A DNA stretch of 64,000 nt from Cupriavidus taiwanensis (GCF_900250075.1 NZ_LT977070.1:3018894-3082893), one strand, 5' to 3'; counted from the first letter of the stretch, positions 39,112 through 50,557 are shown. Numbers and translations: made by a program. The notes: generated by a model not told the origin, from the sequence alone.

Positions 39112-40119
39112 TCATTCGAACTGGATATTGGCCTTGCGCGCCACCGCCTGCCACTTGTCATGCTCGCGGCGCACCAGCTGGCCCAGCTCGGACGGGCTGC
39201 CGCCGACGATTTCGAAGCCTTGCGCGCCCAGCGCCTCGACCACGCGCGGCTGGCGCAGCGATTCGACCAGCGCGCCGTGCAGGCGCGTCACCGTCGCCGC
39301 CGGCAGCTCGGCCGGACCGAATACACCGATCCACGAATACGCCTCGAAGCCCTTGAGGCCCTGCTCGGCCACCGTCGGCACCTGCGGCAACTGGCGCAGG
39401 TGGCTGGTGCCGGTCACGCCCAGCACCTTGATCGTTCGTGCGGCCACGTGCGCCTGCACCGCGGCGTAGCTGCTGAAGAAGATGTCGACCTCGTTGGACA
39501 GCACCGCCTGCACCGCCGGGCCACCACCCTTGTAGGGCACGTGCAGCATATGCACGCCGGCCTCGGTCGCCAGCGCCTCGGCCGCGAGCTGGTTCAGGCT
39601 GCCGATGCCCGACGACGCATAGCGCACGCCGTCATGCCTGGCCCTGGCCAGCGCCACCAGTTCGCGCACGTTCGACGCCGGCAGCGCCGGATTGGCTGCG
39701 ATCACCAGCGGGAAGCGCACCAGCTGCGAGATCGGCGAGAAATCGCGGAAGGTGTCGTAGGGCAGCTGCTTGTAGGCAAACGGGTTGATCGCATGCGTGT
39801 CGAATGCCATCAGCAGCGTATTGCCGTCGGGACGGGCCCGTGCCACGGTGCTCGACGCGATCAGCCCGCCCGCGCCAGGCTTGTTGTCCACCACCACGGT
39901 CTGCCCCAGCGCTGCCTTCAGCCCGGGCTGCAGCTGGCGCGCGACGATATCGACGCTGCCTCCCGGCGGGAACGGCAGCACCAGTGCGATCGGACGATTA
40001 CTGGCGGCGCCATCGGCAGCGCTGGCGGCGGTGGCATGGAGCATCGGGCCCGGCAAGGCGCCCAGCGGCAGGATCTTGAGCAGCAGGCGGCGGCGCCGCG
40101 TGCGTTCGGCAGAGGACAT
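39112..40119 (-). CDS. Bug/TctC-family tripartite tricarboxylate receptor
   Basis: A 335-residue periplasmic binding protein with a basic N-terminus (RRRRLLLK), hydrophobic core and probable cleavage after TAASAADG near residue 35. The mature start IALVLPFPPGGSVDIVARQL and the VDNKPGAGG loop are the hallmarks of the Bordetella uptake gene family, very expanded in Burkholderiales. No TctA/TctB membrane partner is nearby, so it is an orphan receptor of unknown ligand, as most are. It is followed by the VOC gene. Confidence 0.9.
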   Translation of the reverse strand: MSSAERTRRRRLLLKILPLGALPGPMLHATAASAADGAASNRPIALVLPFPPGGSVDIVARQLQPGLKAALGQTVVVDNKPGAGGLIASSTVARARPDGNTLLMAFDTHAINPFAYKQLPYDTFRDFSPISQLVRFPLVIAANPALPASNVRELVALARARHDGVRYASSGIGSLNQLAAEALATEAGVHMLHVPYKGGGPAVQAVLSNEVDIFFSSYAAVQAHVAARTIKVLGVTGTSHLRQLPQVPTVAEQGLKGFEAYSWIGVFGPAELPAATVTRLHGALVESLRQPRVVEALGAQGFEIVGGSPSELGQLVRREHDKWQAVARKANIQFE

Positions 40120-40172
40120 CGGGGTGTTCGGTTTCGGGGCGCTGGAGGCGTGGGGCGGCAGGGAAAAAGGAA

Positions 40173-40197
40173 CGGGGCGGCCAGTCTGGCCGCCCCG
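40173..40197 (-). terminator. Terminator of clpS-clpA
   Basis: Stem CGGGGCGGCCAG / CTGGCCGCCCCG (40173-40184, 40186-40197) 50 nt past the clpA stop; the minus strand continues TTCCTTTTTCCC. Confidence 0.7.
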
Positions 40198-40248
40198 CTA
40201 TTTTGCCCGATGATCGACCCCGTTGCTGGCAACGCGGCCGAATATCGC

Positions 40249-42539
<2,291 letters not shown>

Positions 42540-42543
<4 letters not shown>

Positions 42544-42866
42544 GCTTCCTCCATCACGCACTGCAGGGGGTGCCCCGCCTGCCGCGCGTGCGTTGACACC
42601 AGCTCGACCTTAGTCGCCGCGATATCCCTGGTGTAGATACCACAGACGCCCTTTCCTTCCCGGTGCACGGTCAGCATGATCTGCGTCGCCGTTTCCCGGT
42701 CCCTGCTGAAATACTGCTGCAGGATCATCACGACAAACTCCATCGGAGTGTAGTCGTCGTTCAGCAGCACCACCTTGAACATGGCAGGCGGTTTCAGCGC
42801 CTGCTCTTTGCGCTCCAGGATGGTGCCCGCTTCGCGTTGTGGGACATTCGCAAGCCGTGTAGCCAT
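42540..42866 (-). CDS. clpS: ATP-dependent Clp protease adaptor ClpS
   Basis: A 108-residue adaptor that delivers N-degron substrates to ClpA. The core begins [20 protein letters not shown] (about 30-49), with the residues forming the hydrophobic pocket for N-terminal Phe/Leu/Trp/Tyr, and ends near [16 protein letters not shown]. The N-terminal 27 residues are a flexible tail that docks into ClpA. The ATG lies only 6 nt after a plausible -10 box and has no ribosome-binding site, so translation may start on a leaderless mRNA. Confidence 0.95.
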
Positions 42867-42872
42867 GGCTTT

Positions 42873-42900
42873 ATTCTAACCCTTACTCGCAACTCTGCAA
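42873..42900 (-). promoter_or_regulatory. Predicted clpS-clpA promoter (leaderless transcript)
   Basis: Minus strand: -35 TTGCAG (42900-42895), 16-nt spacer, -10 TAGAAT (42878-42873), then AAAGCC and the clpS ATG. The transcript start would fall on the start codon. Confidence 0.6.
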
Positions 42901-43376
42901 TTTGGGGAAAAGGCGGTGGATTCAAGAGTCCGGCCACCGGTTTTCCGTGGTGAATGGGAGCGGATGGTTCCGCGGAAGGCCTTGCAAGGCACGTCGCCGC
43001 ACCGACCGAAAATCCGGGCCGGCGGCCGCCAATTCATGGCAACGGTAACACCAGGCGCCGTCCTGTTCCTGCCACACCCTTCTGGCAGTGGGGAATCCGC
43101 CAGCTTGACAGTCTCCGCCTTTGCCAGAAAAATCGGTCGCACACCCACCGAAGGCCAGCGAGCCAAAGCAACAGCCAAGGCGGGTGATCCGTGAGCAGGG
43201 AGGCCCACGGCCCGCGGCGGCGAGTCAGCAATCAGACTGGCCGCCTCGCGACAGCACCTCGCCGCGCGTCATCGCCGGCCGCATTTCAGCACGCGGCCAG
43301 CCATGGCGCCGCAGTCCGTGCCGTCTGGCTGGCAAGCTTCCCCGCTTGAAAATCTGCTATTTCGTTGGGGGAGTAT
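42901..43376 (+). other. Long leader/promoter region of the cold-shock gene
   Basis: About 475 nt without a supported gene, between the divergent clpS and csp genes. TTGACA at 43105-43110 with a 17-nt spacer to AAAAAT is a fair plus-strand promoter and would give a leader of about 240 nt. Long structured leaders are typical of cold-induced csp mRNAs. The short frames seen here on both strands lack ribosome-binding sites and family features. Confidence 0.45.
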
Positions 43377-43583
43377 ATGGCAAGCGGTATCGTCAAATGG
43401 TTCAATGACGCCAAGGGATTCGGGTTCATCAAGCCGGACGAGGGCGAAGAAGAACTGTTTGCGCACTTTTCGGCTATCCAGATGGCGGGCTTCAAGACGC
43501 TGAAGGAAGGCCAGCGCGTCTCGTTCGAGGTGGTCCAGGGCCCTAAGGGCAAGCAGGCCACCAATATCCAGGACGCCAGCTAA
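43377..43583 (+). CDS. Cold-shock-domain protein (CspA family)
   Basis: A 68-residue single-stranded nucleic-acid-binding protein of the CspA family: [20 protein letters not shown] with RNP1 KGFGFI, and RNP2 LFAHFSAI, ending in the usual [19 protein letters not shown] lies 6 nt before the ATG at 43377. The ATG at 43365 would place the start inside the ribosome-binding site. It is monocistronic, with a terminator 158 nt downstream. Whether it is cold-induced or constitutive cannot be read from the coding sequence. Confidence 0.95.
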   Translation: MASGIVKWFNDAKGFGFIKPDEGEEELFAHFSAIQMAGFKTLKEGQRVSFEVVQGPKGKQATNIQDAS

Positions 43584-43740
43584 AGCGCGCCGCGACCGCA
43601 TCCCCGGCCGCAGAGCCACCGGAGCGGTCGACCAGGGTGTGGGGGGATTCCCCCGGGACGGGACCGATGCCAGCGCCCCGCTGGCCGCCAGGGGCGGCGC
43701 GGCGGGCACCGGCTCGCATCAGCGGCACGCACACCCCGTC

Positions 43741-43775
43741 GAAAGCCCGGCCTGGCGCCGGGCTTTCAGGTTTTT
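43741..43775 (+). terminator. Intrinsic terminator after csp gene
   Basis: Stem GAAAGCCCGGC (43741-43751) / GCCGGGCTTTC (43757-43767), loop CTGGC, then AGGTTTTT. Confidence 0.82.
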
Positions 43776-43811
43776 GGGCCGGCCTTACTTGCCCCGCCCG
43801 CTCGCGCCGGC

Positions 43812-44273
43812 TCAGGTCCAGCCTTCGATCTTCAGCCCGCTGGCCTGTTCGGCCTCCTCCTTGGTGACCTTGCGCACAGTCTGGCCGAAGGTCCAGACAT
43901 GGCCCTCGGCATCGCGGGCGGTGTAGGTGCGGTCGCCATAGAACTCGTCCTGCGGCTCGCGCAGGATCACGGCGCCGGCGGCCCGGGCCCGCTCGCAATG
44001 CTGGTCGAGCCCGTCGGGCAGATGCACGTGCACGGTCTGGGTGTTCTTGCCCCCGACCGATGCCGGGCTGGCGGTAAAGTCGGCCCACTCGCTGCCCACC
44101 ATCAGGTAGCTGTCGGCGAATCGCATTTCGGAATGCACCAGCTGCCCTTGCTGGTCGCGGATCACCATGACCCGCTCGAACCCGAATGCCCGCTCCAGCC
44201 AGTCCAGCGCCGCCAGCGGATCCTTGTAGAACAGGGCCGCGCCGAAGGCGGTGCGGCGGAAGGGATCGTCCAT
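43812..44273 (-). CDS. VOC-family protein, PhnB/glyoxalase-like
   Basis: A 153-residue single-domain VOC protein: ALFYKDPLAALDWLERAFGFE in the first module, VHVHLPDGLDQHCERARAAGA in the second and a C-terminal GHVWTFGQTVRKV typical of PhnB-like and bleomycin-resistance-like proteins. No metal ligand set can be assigned with confidence. Substrate and role are unknown. It is placed alone between the csp terminator and the icd terminator, and converges with csp. Confidence 0.82.
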   Translation of the reverse strand: MDDPFRRTAFGAALFYKDPLAALDWLERAFGFERVMVIRDQQGQLVHSEMRFADSYLMVGSEWADFTASPASVGGKNTQTVHVHLPDGLDQHCERARAAGAVILREPQDEFYGDRTYTARDAEGHVWTFGQTVRKVTKEEAEQASGLKIEGWT

Positions 44274-44343
44274 GCCAGTCTCCCCCGGGCCGGATGCCCG
44301 TCAGTCAGTCCTGACGTTCTAGCCAACGCAACGGCGAGCGGCA

Positions 44344-44381
44344 AGAAAAAACCCCGGTTCCGGGGATCCGGTACCGGGGTC
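44344..44381 (-). terminator. Intrinsic terminator of icd
   Basis: Minus-strand outer stem ACCCCGGT / ACCGGGGT (44380-44373 with 44358-44351) enclosing a smaller CCGG pairing, followed by TTTTTTCTTG. It ends 38 nt past icd. Confidence 0.82.
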
Positions 44382-44418
44382 TTGTTGACAGCTCGCCCGT
44401 CTTGGCGGGAGTCTGTGC

Positions 44419-45669
44419 TTACATATTGTCGATCATCACCTGACCAAAGCCCGAGCACGACACCTGCGTCGCGCCTTCCAGCAGCCGGGCGAAATCGTAA
44501 GTGACCTTCTTGGACAGGATCGACTTCTCCATCGACGCGATGATCAGGTCGGCGGCTTCGGTCCAGCCCATGTGGCGCAGCATCATTTCCGCCGACAGGA
44601 TTTCCGAGCCCGGGTTGACGTAATCCTTGCCGGCGTACTTCGGCGCGGTGCCGTGGGTAGCTTCGAACATGGCCACCGAATCCGACATATTGGCGCCCGG
44701 CGCGATGCCGATGCCACCAACCTGCGCCGCCAGCGCGTCAGAGATGTAGTCGCCGTTCAGGTTCAGCGTGGCGATCACCGAGTATTCGGCCGGGCGCAGC
44801 AGGATCTGCTGCAGGAAGGCGTCGGCGATGGCGTCCTTGACGACGATGTCCTTGCCGGTCTTCGGGTTCTTGAACTTGCACCACGGGCCGCCGTCGACCA
44901 GTTCGGCGCCGAATTCCTTCTGTGCCAGCTCATAGCCCCAGTCGCGGAAGCCACCTTCGGTGAACTTCATGATGTTGCCCTTGTGCACCAGCGTCACCGA
45001 CGGCTTGTCGTTGTCGATCGCGTACTGGATCGCCTTGCGCACCAGCCGCTCGGTGCCCTCGCGCGACACCGGCTTGACGCCGATGCCCGAGGTCGCCGGG
45101 AAGCGGATCTTCTTTACGCCCATCTCGTTCTGCAGGAAGGCGATCAGCTTCTTGGCCTGGTCGCTCTCGGCGGCCCATTCAATGCCGGCGTAAATGTCTT
45201 CCGAGTTCTCGCGGAAGATCACCATATCGGTCTTTTCCGGCTCGCGCACCGGCGAGGGCACGCCCTTGAAGTAGCGTACCGGGCGCAGGCAGACATAGAG
45301 GTCCAGCTGCTGGCGCAGCGCCACGTTGAGCGAGCGGATGCCGCCGCCGACCGGCGTGGTCAGCGGCCCCTTGATCGACACCACATATTCCTTCAGCACG
45401 TCCAGGGTTTCATCCGGCAGCCACACGTCCGGGCCGTAGACCTTGGTCGACTTCTCGCCGGCGTAGATCTCCATCCAGGCAATCTTGCGCTTGCCGCCGT
45501 AGGCCTTGGCCACGGCCGCGTCGACCACCTTGATCATCACCGGGGTGATATCGAGGCCCGTACCGTCGCCTTCGATATAAGGAATGATCGGGTTGTCCGG
45601 GACATTGAGCGAAAAGTCCTGGTTGACCGTGATCTTTTCGCCTGCCGGAACCTTGATGTGTTGGTACAT
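44419..45669 (-). CDS. icd: NADP-dependent isocitrate dehydrogenase
   Basis: A 416-residue TCA-cycle enzyme that oxidatively decarboxylates isocitrate to 2-oxoglutarate, homodimeric E. coli type. It has the isocitrate segment [13 protein letters not shown] with the conserved Ser that is phosphorylated by AceK in enterics, [15 protein letters not shown], and the metal/cofactor region [19 protein letters not shown] and [13 protein letters not shown], consistent with NADP use. GGAG precedes the ATG. The upstream region contains a 14-bp palindrome (45818-45831). Confidence 0.97.
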   Translation of the reverse strand: MYQHIKVPAGEKITVNQDFSLNVPDNPIIPYIEGDGTGLDITPVMIKVVDAAVAKAYGGKRKIAWMEIYAGEKSTKVYGPDVWLPDETLDVLKEYVVSIKGPLTTPVGGGIRSLNVALRQQLDLYVCLRPVRYFKGVPSPVREPEKTDMVIFRENSEDIYAGIEWAAESDQAKKLIAFLQNEMGVKKIRFPATSGIGVKPVSREGTERLVRKAIQYAIDNDKPSVTLVHKGNIMKFTEGGFRDWGYELAQKEFGAELVDGGPWCKFKNPKTGKDIVVKDAIADAFLQQILLRPAEYSVIATLNLNGDYISDALAAQVGGIGIAPGANMSDSVAMFEATHGTAPKYAGKDYVNPGSEILSAEMMLRHMGWTEAADLIIASMEKSILSKKVTYDFARLLEGATQVSCSGFGQVMIDNM

Positions 45670-45817
45670 GACGTCTCCAGTTACGGAACGGTTGTGACTG
45701 CCGCCGGTTCGTGGCCGGACGGCGAGATTCGGGGAGATGGCGCTGGCATTGTAGCGGGCCTGGATGCCACGCCCATACTGCCGTGCATCATGCCGGCGCC
45801 ATGCCTGATCGGCTTCA

Positions 45818-45831
45818 GTCTTATATAAGAC
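45818..45831. promoter_or_regulatory. 14-bp palindrome in the icd-rluE divergent region
   Basis: GTCTTATATAAGAC is a perfect palindrome in an unusually A/T-rich stretch (45815-45865). Its 12-bp core TCTTATATAAGA recurs exactly at 50784-50795 next to a -10 box. It is about 149 bp upstream of icd and 103 bp upstream of the pseudouridine synthase gene. It looks like an operator for a dimeric regulator of central metabolism; identity is unknown. Confidence 0.6.
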
Positions 45832-45933
45832 ACAAGACTAATTTTATATTATGCAGCAATTTTTCATCATCCGCCAATCGGGCCGGACCCCGATCCGCGC
45901 CGGCCGCGCGCTGCTGCGGCATACTTGCGCCCC

Positions 45934-46596
45934 ATGACCCTGATCGCCCTGAACAAGCCGTTTGGCACCATGAGCCAGTTCTCGGAACACCCGACCCGGC
46001 CCACCCTGGCGTCGTGCGTGTCGGTGCCGGGCGTCTATCCGGCCGGCCGGCTCGATGCCGACAGCGAGGGCTTGCTGCTGCTGACTGACGATGGCGCGCT
46101 GCAGGCGCGCATCGCCAACCCGCGCCACAAGCTCGAGAAGACCTATCTGGCGCAGGTCGAAGGCATTCCCGACGCGAACGCCCTCGCCCGCCTGCGCGCC
46201 GGGGTCGATCTTGGCGACTTCGTGACCCAACCAGCGACGGTGCGCGCCATCGAAGCCCCCGACTGGCTCTGGCCGCGCCATCCGCCGGTGCGCTTCCGCG
46301 CCGCCATCCCGACGGCGTGGCTGGAACTGAAGATCCGGGAAGGCAAGAACCGACAGGTACGGCGCATGACGGCGGCGGTGGGCTTCCCCACGCTGCGGCT
46401 GATCCGCGTGGGGATCGGCGCGCTCGACCTGCGCGCGCTCGGCCTCGCGCCCGGCCAAAGCTGCGAAGTGCCGCTCGCGGAGTCAGTCATTGCGCTGTCG
46501 ACAACCACGGGACGGGCGGCGCCAGCCCCGCGCACTAATGTCTCAAAGACCAGACAGGCGAACGACACCAAGCGGCGCTTGCGTTACAAAAAATAA
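45934..46596 (+). CDS. rluE: 23S rRNA pseudouridine synthase, RluE type
   Basis: A 220-residue RsuA/RluB/E/F-family pseudouridine synthase. It begins at the catalytic domain (LIALNKPFGTMSQFS) with no S4 domain, as RluE does. GRLDADSEGLLLLTDDG carries the catalytic Asp (about residue 48), and EGKNRQVRRMTAAVG is motif III. Expected target is U2457 of 23S rRNA by similarity to E. coli RluE. The C-terminal 35 residues are polar and poorly conserved. The ATG at 45934 was chosen over an upstream TTG. Confidence 0.88.
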   Translation: MTLIALNKPFGTMSQFSEHPTRPTLASCVSVPGVYPAGRLDADSEGLLLLTDDGALQARIANPRHKLEKTYLAQVEGIPDANALARLRAGVDLGDFVTQPATVRAIEAPDWLWPRHPPVRFRAAIPTAWLELKIREGKNRQVRRMTAAVGFPTLRLIRVGIGALDLRALGLAPGQSCEVPLAESVIALSTTTGRAAPAPRTNVSKTRQANDTKRRLRYKK

Positions 46597-46703
46597 CAGA
46601 TCGACCGTCAACGCTGCCAACAGCGGCCTCGTTCTTGTCGGGGACACGTCCAACCACGCGTCACCACTTTCCCGACTGCTTTTATCCTTCGAGGTAATAC
46701 GCC

Positions 46704-46904
46704 ATGAAAAAACTGATCGCTGCACTGGTTGTCGGCCTGTTCGCCACCGGCGCCTTCGCCCAGGCCGCTGCGCCTGCCGAGCCGGCCACGCCCGCGGCCG
46801 CGGCCACCAAGGAAGCCCCGAAGAAGACCGCCAAGAAGAAGGCCACCCACAAGAAGCACAGCAAGAAGAAGGAAACCGCTGCTGCCGCAGCCCCGGCCGC
46901 GTAA
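46704..46904 (+). CDS. Small secreted Lys/Ala-rich protein
   Basis: A 66-residue protein. A clear signal peptide (MKKLIAALVVGLFATGAFAQ, cleavage near residue 20) is followed by an Ala/Pro-rich stretch and then a strongly basic segment (APKKTAKKKATHKKHSKKKE, about 38-57) and an Ala tail. The mature peptide has about 14 Lys and resembles acid-shock/Asr-type or histone-like low-complexity peptides. No domain can be assigned. It has a ribosome-binding GAGG about 9 nt upstream and its own strong terminator, so it is probably an expressed monocistronic gene. Confidence 0.75.
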   Translation: MKKLIAALVVGLFATGAFAQAAAPAEPATPAAAATKEAPKKTAKKKATHKKHSKKKETAAAAAPAA

Positions 46905-46949
46905 CCACGGCTGGCGCCACTGCCGGGCCGTGCGCCGGCATCAGAAAGA

Positions 46950-46984
46950 AAGGCAGGCCGCCACCAGGGCGCCTGCCTTTTTTG
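46950..46984 (+). terminator. Intrinsic terminator after the Lys-rich peptide gene
   Basis: Stem AAGGCAGGC (46950-46958) / GCCTGCCTT (46971-46979) with a 12-nt loop and a T-run to 46983. Confidence 0.88.
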
Positions 46985-47078
46985 TTTGGGGCCGGTTGCA
47001 CCGCGCGCGGCGTGCCACGCGTGCGACCTGCGTTATGCTTGCGGCTGCCCGACGCCGAGCCTTCCCGGACTGACCATC

Positions 47079-47531
47079 ATGCCCCTGTTGTCGAAGACCC
47101 TGACCTCACGCTGCTGCTTGCTGCTTGCCACACTGGCGGCCGGCGTTGCCAACGCCCAAGGCGCGCTGCCGGTGGCGCCGCTGACCGCGGGCATGTATGC
47201 AATTCAGGCCGAAGTCGCCGCCACCCCCGCGGCCCGCGAGCAAGGCCTGATGTACCGGAAATCGATGGCGCCGAATTCCGGCATGCTGTTTGTGTTCGAG
47301 CAGAAGGCGGGCCACTGCTTCTGGATGCGCAATACCGAGCTGCCACTGTCGATTGCGTTCCTCGCCGACGACGGCACCATCGTCAATATCGAAGACATGG
47401 CGCCGCGCACCGAAAACAACCATTGCCCGAAGGCGGCCGTCCGCTATGCGCTGGAAATGAATCAGGGCTGGTTCGCGCAGAAGGGCATCAAGGCGGGCGC
47501 GAAGATCGGGGGATTGCCGCAGCCGCGCTGA
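47079..47531 (+). CDS. DUF192 family exported protein
   Basis: A 150-residue protein with a signal peptide (basic start, Leu-rich core, cleavage near GVANAQG at about residue 26) and a DUF192 domain: EQGLMYRKSMAPNSGMLFVFE, FWMRNTELPLSIAFL and IVNIEDMAP. DUF192 proteins are small beta-barrels of unknown role found in bacteria and archaea. It ends 47 nt before the converging yajQ stop. A GC-rich hairpin follows. Confidence 0.9.
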   Translation: MPLLSKTLTSRCCLLLATLAAGVANAQGALPVAPLTAGMYAIQAEVAATPAAREQGLMYRKSMAPNSGMLFVFEQKAGHCFWMRNTELPLSIAFLADDGTIVNIEDMAPRTENNHCPKAAVRYALEMNQGWFAQKGIKAGAKIGGLPQPR

Positions 47532-47547
47532 GGGGCGGCTGCGCGCG

Positions 47548-47569
47548 GCGCCGGCACGGAAGCCGGCGC
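47548..47569. terminator. Hairpin between DUF192 gene and yajQ
   Basis: Stem GCGCCGGC / GCCGGCGC with a 6-nt loop between two converging genes; no T-run. Confidence 0.45.
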
Positions 47570-47578
47570 GGAGGCTGC

Positions 47579-48064
47579 TCAGTCGCGGAAGTTGTTGAAG
47601 TCCAGCGGTGCCTCGGACACATCCTTGCGCAGCATGGCGATCACGTTCTGCAGGTCGTCGCGCTTGGTGCCCGACACCCGCACCGTGTCGCCCTGGATGC
47701 TGGCCTGAACCTTGATCTTGCTGTCCTTGATCATGCGCACGATCTTCTTGGACAGGTCGCCGGTCACGCCCTTCTTGATGGTGATCACCTGCTTGACCTT
47801 GTCGCCGCTGATCTTCTCGGTCTTGCCGTAATCCAGGAAGCGCACGTCGACATTGCGCTTGGCCATCTTGCTGATCAGCACGTCCTTGACCTGGTCCAGC
47901 TTGAAATCATCGTCGGCAAAGGCGGTCAGTTCGTTGTCCTTGTGCTCGACCCGGGCGTCGGAGCCCTTGAAATCGAAGCGCGTCGAGATTTCCTTGTTTG
48001 CTTGCTCGACGGCGTTCTTCACCTCGACCATATTCGCTTCGCACACTACGTCAAACGACGGCAT
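47579..48064 (-). CDS. yajQ: YajQ family nucleotide-binding protein
   Basis: A 161-residue DUF520/YajQ protein: [21 protein letters not shown] at the start, [31 protein letters not shown] and [19 protein letters not shown]. Two ferredoxin-like folds bind nucleic acid or nucleotide; a Xanthomonas member binds cyclic-di-GMP and contacts a transcription factor. Role here is not shown by context. It diverges from murB, with a TATAAT for murB at 48120-48125 in the gap. Confidence 0.94.
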   Translation of the reverse strand: MPSFDVVCEANMVEVKNAVEQANKEISTRFDFKGSDARVEHKDNELTAFADDDFKLDQVKDVLISKMAKRNVDVRFLDYGKTEKISGDKVKQVITIKKGVTGDLSKKIVRMIKDSKIKVQASIQGDTVRVSGTKRDDLQNVIAMLRKDVSEAPLDFNNFRD

Positions 48065-48187
48065 TGCATTCTCCTTGTGATCCGTATGCCCGGAAGCCAG
48101 CCGCGCACGGCGCCTTCCGTATAATCCAGCCTACCTCGCAGTTCCGGGTCGCGCACACCAGCGGCGGCCGCGTCACCTTTCCCTTGC

Positions 48188-49207
48188 ATGGCAGATTTCC
48201 ACGAATTCTATCCCCTGCGTCGCCACAATACATTCGGATTCGATGCGCGCGCCCGCTTTGCAGTGCCCGTGCGCAGCGAGGCCGACCTGGTCACGGCCCT
48301 GGCCGACCCGCGCGCCGAAGGCCTGCCACTGGTGGTGCTGGGTGGTGGCAGCAATGTCGTGCTGACCGGCGATCTCGACGCGCTGGTGCTGCTGATGGAA
48401 ATCCCCGGCTACCAGGTCGAAGCCACCAGCGCGGGCGGCGAAGCGTGGCTGGTGACCGCCGGCGCGGGCGAGAACTGGAACGCGCTGGTCAACCGCACCG
48501 TCGCCGACGGCATGCCCGGGCTGGAAAACCTGGCGCTGATCCCGGGCACCGCCGGTGCAGCCCCGATCCAGAACATCGGCGCCTATGGCGTGGAACTGCG
48601 CGAGCGCTTTGCCGGCGTGCGTGCCTATGACCGGCAGGCCGGCACCTTCGTCTGGCTCGATCAGCAAGCCTGCGAGTTCGGCTACCGCGACAGCGTGTTC
48701 AAGCGTGCCGGCGCAGGGCGCTACATCATTACCGCGGTCACGCTGCGCCTGCCCAGGGCATGGCAACCGGTGCTGTCCTACGGCGAACTGGCGCGCGAAC
48801 TGGACGGCCAGGCCGCGCCGGACGCAGCCGCCATCCGCGACGCCGTGGTCGCGATCCGCTCGCGCAAGCTGCCCGACCCCGCGCAGCTGGGCAATGCCGG
48901 CAGCTTCTTCAAGAATCCGCTGGTCAGCGCCGCGCAGCGCGATGCCTTGCTGCAGGCGCATCCGGATTTGGTCAGCTATGCGCAGCCGGATGGCACGTAC
49001 AAGCTGGCCGCCGGCTGGCTGATCGACCGCTGCGGCTTCAAGGGCCTGAGCGACGGCCCGGTGGGCGTCTATGGCAAGCAGGCCCTGGTGCTGGTGCACC
49101 ATGGCGGCGGCACCGGCGCGATGCTGCTGGCGCTGGCCAACCGCATCGCCGATACCGTGCAGGCGCGCTACGGCGTGCGCATCGAGCCCGAACCGGTGGT
49201 GCTGTAA
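48188..49207 (+). CDS. murB: UDP-N-acetylenolpyruvoylglucosamine reductase
   Basis: A 339-residue FAD enzyme that makes UDP-MurNAc in peptidoglycan precursor synthesis. It starts with the type I MurB N-terminus YPLRRHNTFGFDARARF, has the FAD-binding LVVLGGGSNVVLTG, IPGTAGAAPIQNIGAYG, the Ser/Arg region GYRDSVFK and GNAGSFFKNPLV. The E. coli-type length indicates the three-domain type I form. A TATAAT (48120-48125) lies about 60 nt upstream. Confidence 0.96.
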   Translation: MADFHEFYPLRRHNTFGFDARARFAVPVRSEADLVTALADPRAEGLPLVVLGGGSNVVLTGDLDALVLLMEIPGYQVEATSAGGEAWLVTAGAGENWNALVNRTVADGMPGLENLALIPGTAGAAPIQNIGAYGVELRERFAGVRAYDRQAGTFVWLDQQACEFGYRDSVFKRAGAGRYIITAVTLRLPRAWQPVLSYGELARELDGQAAPDAAAIRDAVVAIRSRKLPDPAQLGNAGSFFKNPLVSAAQRDALLQAHPDLVSYAQPDGTYKLAAGWLIDRCGFKGLSDGPVGVYGKQALVLVHHGGGTGAMLLALANRIADTVQARYGVRIEPEPVVL

Positions 49208-49211
49208 CGCC

Positions 49212-49235
49212 GCGGGCCACCCACGGCTGGCCCGC
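49212..49235. terminator. Hairpin between murB and ppnP
   Basis: Stem GCGGGCCA / TGGCCCGC (49212-49219, 49228-49235) with an 8-nt loop between converging genes; no T-run on either side. Confidence 0.45.
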
Positions 49236-49241
49236 AGCCTG

Positions 49242-49559
49242 TCACTCGAAGTGACAGACGTAGTCCAGCGTCTCCTGCACTTCGATATCGAAGCTGCTGT
49301 TGCCCGGCACGCTGAACTGCTGGCCGGCGCCGTAGGTCTGCCAGTCTTCCGATCCGGCCAGGCGCACGCGGCAGCTGCCCGCGTTGATTTCCATGATTTC
49401 CGGCGCGCCGGTATTGAATGTCAGTGACGCCGGGAAAATCACGCCCAGCGTCTTGCGGGTGCCGTCCGGGAACAGCACGGTGTGGCTCACGCACTTGCCG
49501 TCGAAATACAGGTTGGCTTTCTTGACGACCGATACGTTGTCGAACTGGCTCACTTCCAT
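49242..49559 (-). CDS. ppnP: Pyrimidine/purine nucleoside phosphorylase PpnP
   Basis: A 105-residue cupin-fold protein of the DUF1255/YaiE family: [54 protein letters not shown] and a final [15 protein letters not shown]. Family members phosphorolyse several ribonucleosides. It lies 26 nt downstream of the argF terminator, so it is probably transcribed separately. The start at 49559 has GGAGA about 5 nt upstream; upstream in-frame sequence runs back into argF in another frame. Confidence 0.93.
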   Translation of the reverse strand: MEVSQFDNVSVVKKANLYFDGKCVSHTVLFPDGTRKTLGVIFPASLTFNTGAPEIMEINAGSCRVRLAGSEDWQTYGAGQQFSVPGNSSFDIEVQETLDYVCHFE

Positions 49560-49584
49560 CTCCTTGAGTGTCTTGCGAATGACG

Positions 49585-49613
49585 TAAAAAAGAGGGGCCG
49601 CAACGGCCCCTCT
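49585..49613 (-). terminator. Intrinsic terminator of argF
   Basis: Minus-strand stem GAGGGGCCG / CGGCCCCTC with a 3-nt loop (49592-49612), followed by TTTTTTACG. It begins 20 nt past the argF stop. Confidence 0.9.
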
Positions 49614-49633
49614 CCTGTTCACCCCGGGCGCGC

Positions 49634-50557
49634 TCAGTAGCGGCCGCAGAGCAGGTATTCCATCAGCGCCTTCTGCACGTGCAGGCGGTTCTCTGCCTCG
49701 TCCCAGACCACGCTCTTGGGGCCGTCGATCACGGCGGCCTCGACTTCCTCGCCGCGGTGCGCCGGCAGGCAATGCATGAACAGCGCGTCGGGCTCGGCGC
49801 GGTCCATCATCGCGGTGGTGACCATCCAGTCCTTGAAGGCGCGCTTGCGAGCATCGTTCTCGGCCTCGAAGCCCATGCTGGTCCACACGTCGGTGGTGAC
49901 GAGGCTAGCGCCCTGGCAGGCCGCGAGCGGGTCGTCGAAGACCTTGACCAGCCCGGCAGCGGACGCCGGCACCATGGCCGGATCCAGCTGGTAACCCGGC
50001 GGCGCCGAGAAATGGAAGGTAAAGCCCAGGCGCTCGGCGGCCTGGATCCAGGTGTACGCCATGTTATTGGCATCGCCAATCCACGCCACCGTCTTGCCGC
50101 GAATGCTGCCGCGCTGCTCGATATAGGTGAAGACGTCCGCCAGCACCTGGCAGGGATGGTATTCGTTGGTCAGGCCGTTAATCACCGGCACGCGCGAATG
50201 CGCGGCAAAGCGGTCGATGATGTCCTGGCCGAAGGTGCGGATCATGATGATGTCGACCATGCGCGAGATCACCTGCGCCGCATCCTCGATCGGCTCGCCA
50301 CGGCCCAGCTGCGAGTCGCGCGTGTTCAGGAACACCGCGTGGCCGCCGAGCTGGTGGATGCCGGCTTCGAACGACAGGCGCGTACGCGTGGAATTCTTTT
50401 CGAAGATCATGGCCAGCGTGCGGTCGTGCAGCGGGTGCCAGGTCTCGTAGTTCTTGAACTTGGCCTTCAGGATCCGCGCGCGGTCCAGCAGGTACTCGTA
50501 CTCGTCGGGAGTGAAGTCGCTGAACTGGAGGTAATGCTTGATCGGGGTTGAGCTCAT
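49634..50557 (-). CDS. argF: Ornithine carbamoyltransferase
   Basis: A 307-residue enzyme of arginine synthesis that forms citrulline from ornithine and carbamoyl phosphate. Motifs: the carbamoyl-phosphate loop [11 protein letters not shown] (about 55-65), HPCQVLAD, the ornithine loop DVWTSMGFE, and [10 protein letters not shown] with the catalytic Cys. It is the biosynthetic, not catabolic, length. The ATG at 50557 is preceded by the T-rich tail of a terminator-like hairpin and has no recognisable Shine-Dalgarno sequence. An Arg-rich leader ORF lies upstream (50616-50681), so expression is probably controlled by attenuation. Confidence 0.95.
   Translation of the reverse strand: MSSTPIKHYLQFSDFTPDEYEYLLDRARILKAKFKNYETWHPLHDRTLAMIFEKNSTRTRLSFEAGIHQLGGHAVFLNTRDSQLGRGEPIEDAAQVISRMVDIIMIRTFGQDIIDRFAAHSRVPVINGLTNEYHPCQVLADVFTYIEQRGSIRGKTVAWIGDANNMAYTWIQAAERLGFTFHFSAPPGYQLDPAMVPASAAGLVKVFDDPLAACQGASLVTTDVWTSMGFEAENDARKRAFKDWMVTTAMMDRAEPDALFMHCLPAHRGEEVEAAVIDGPKSVVWDEAENRLHVQKALMEYLLCGRY

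Noticed and set aside
36291..39161. 956-codon minus-strand frame across lspA, coaBC and dut
   Set aside because: Shadow of three well-supported plus-strand genes; no recognisable product.
43034..43360. Short open frames in the csp-clpS gap on both strands
   Set aside because: No ribosome-binding site, no domain, and the region is better explained as promoters and a cold-shock leader.
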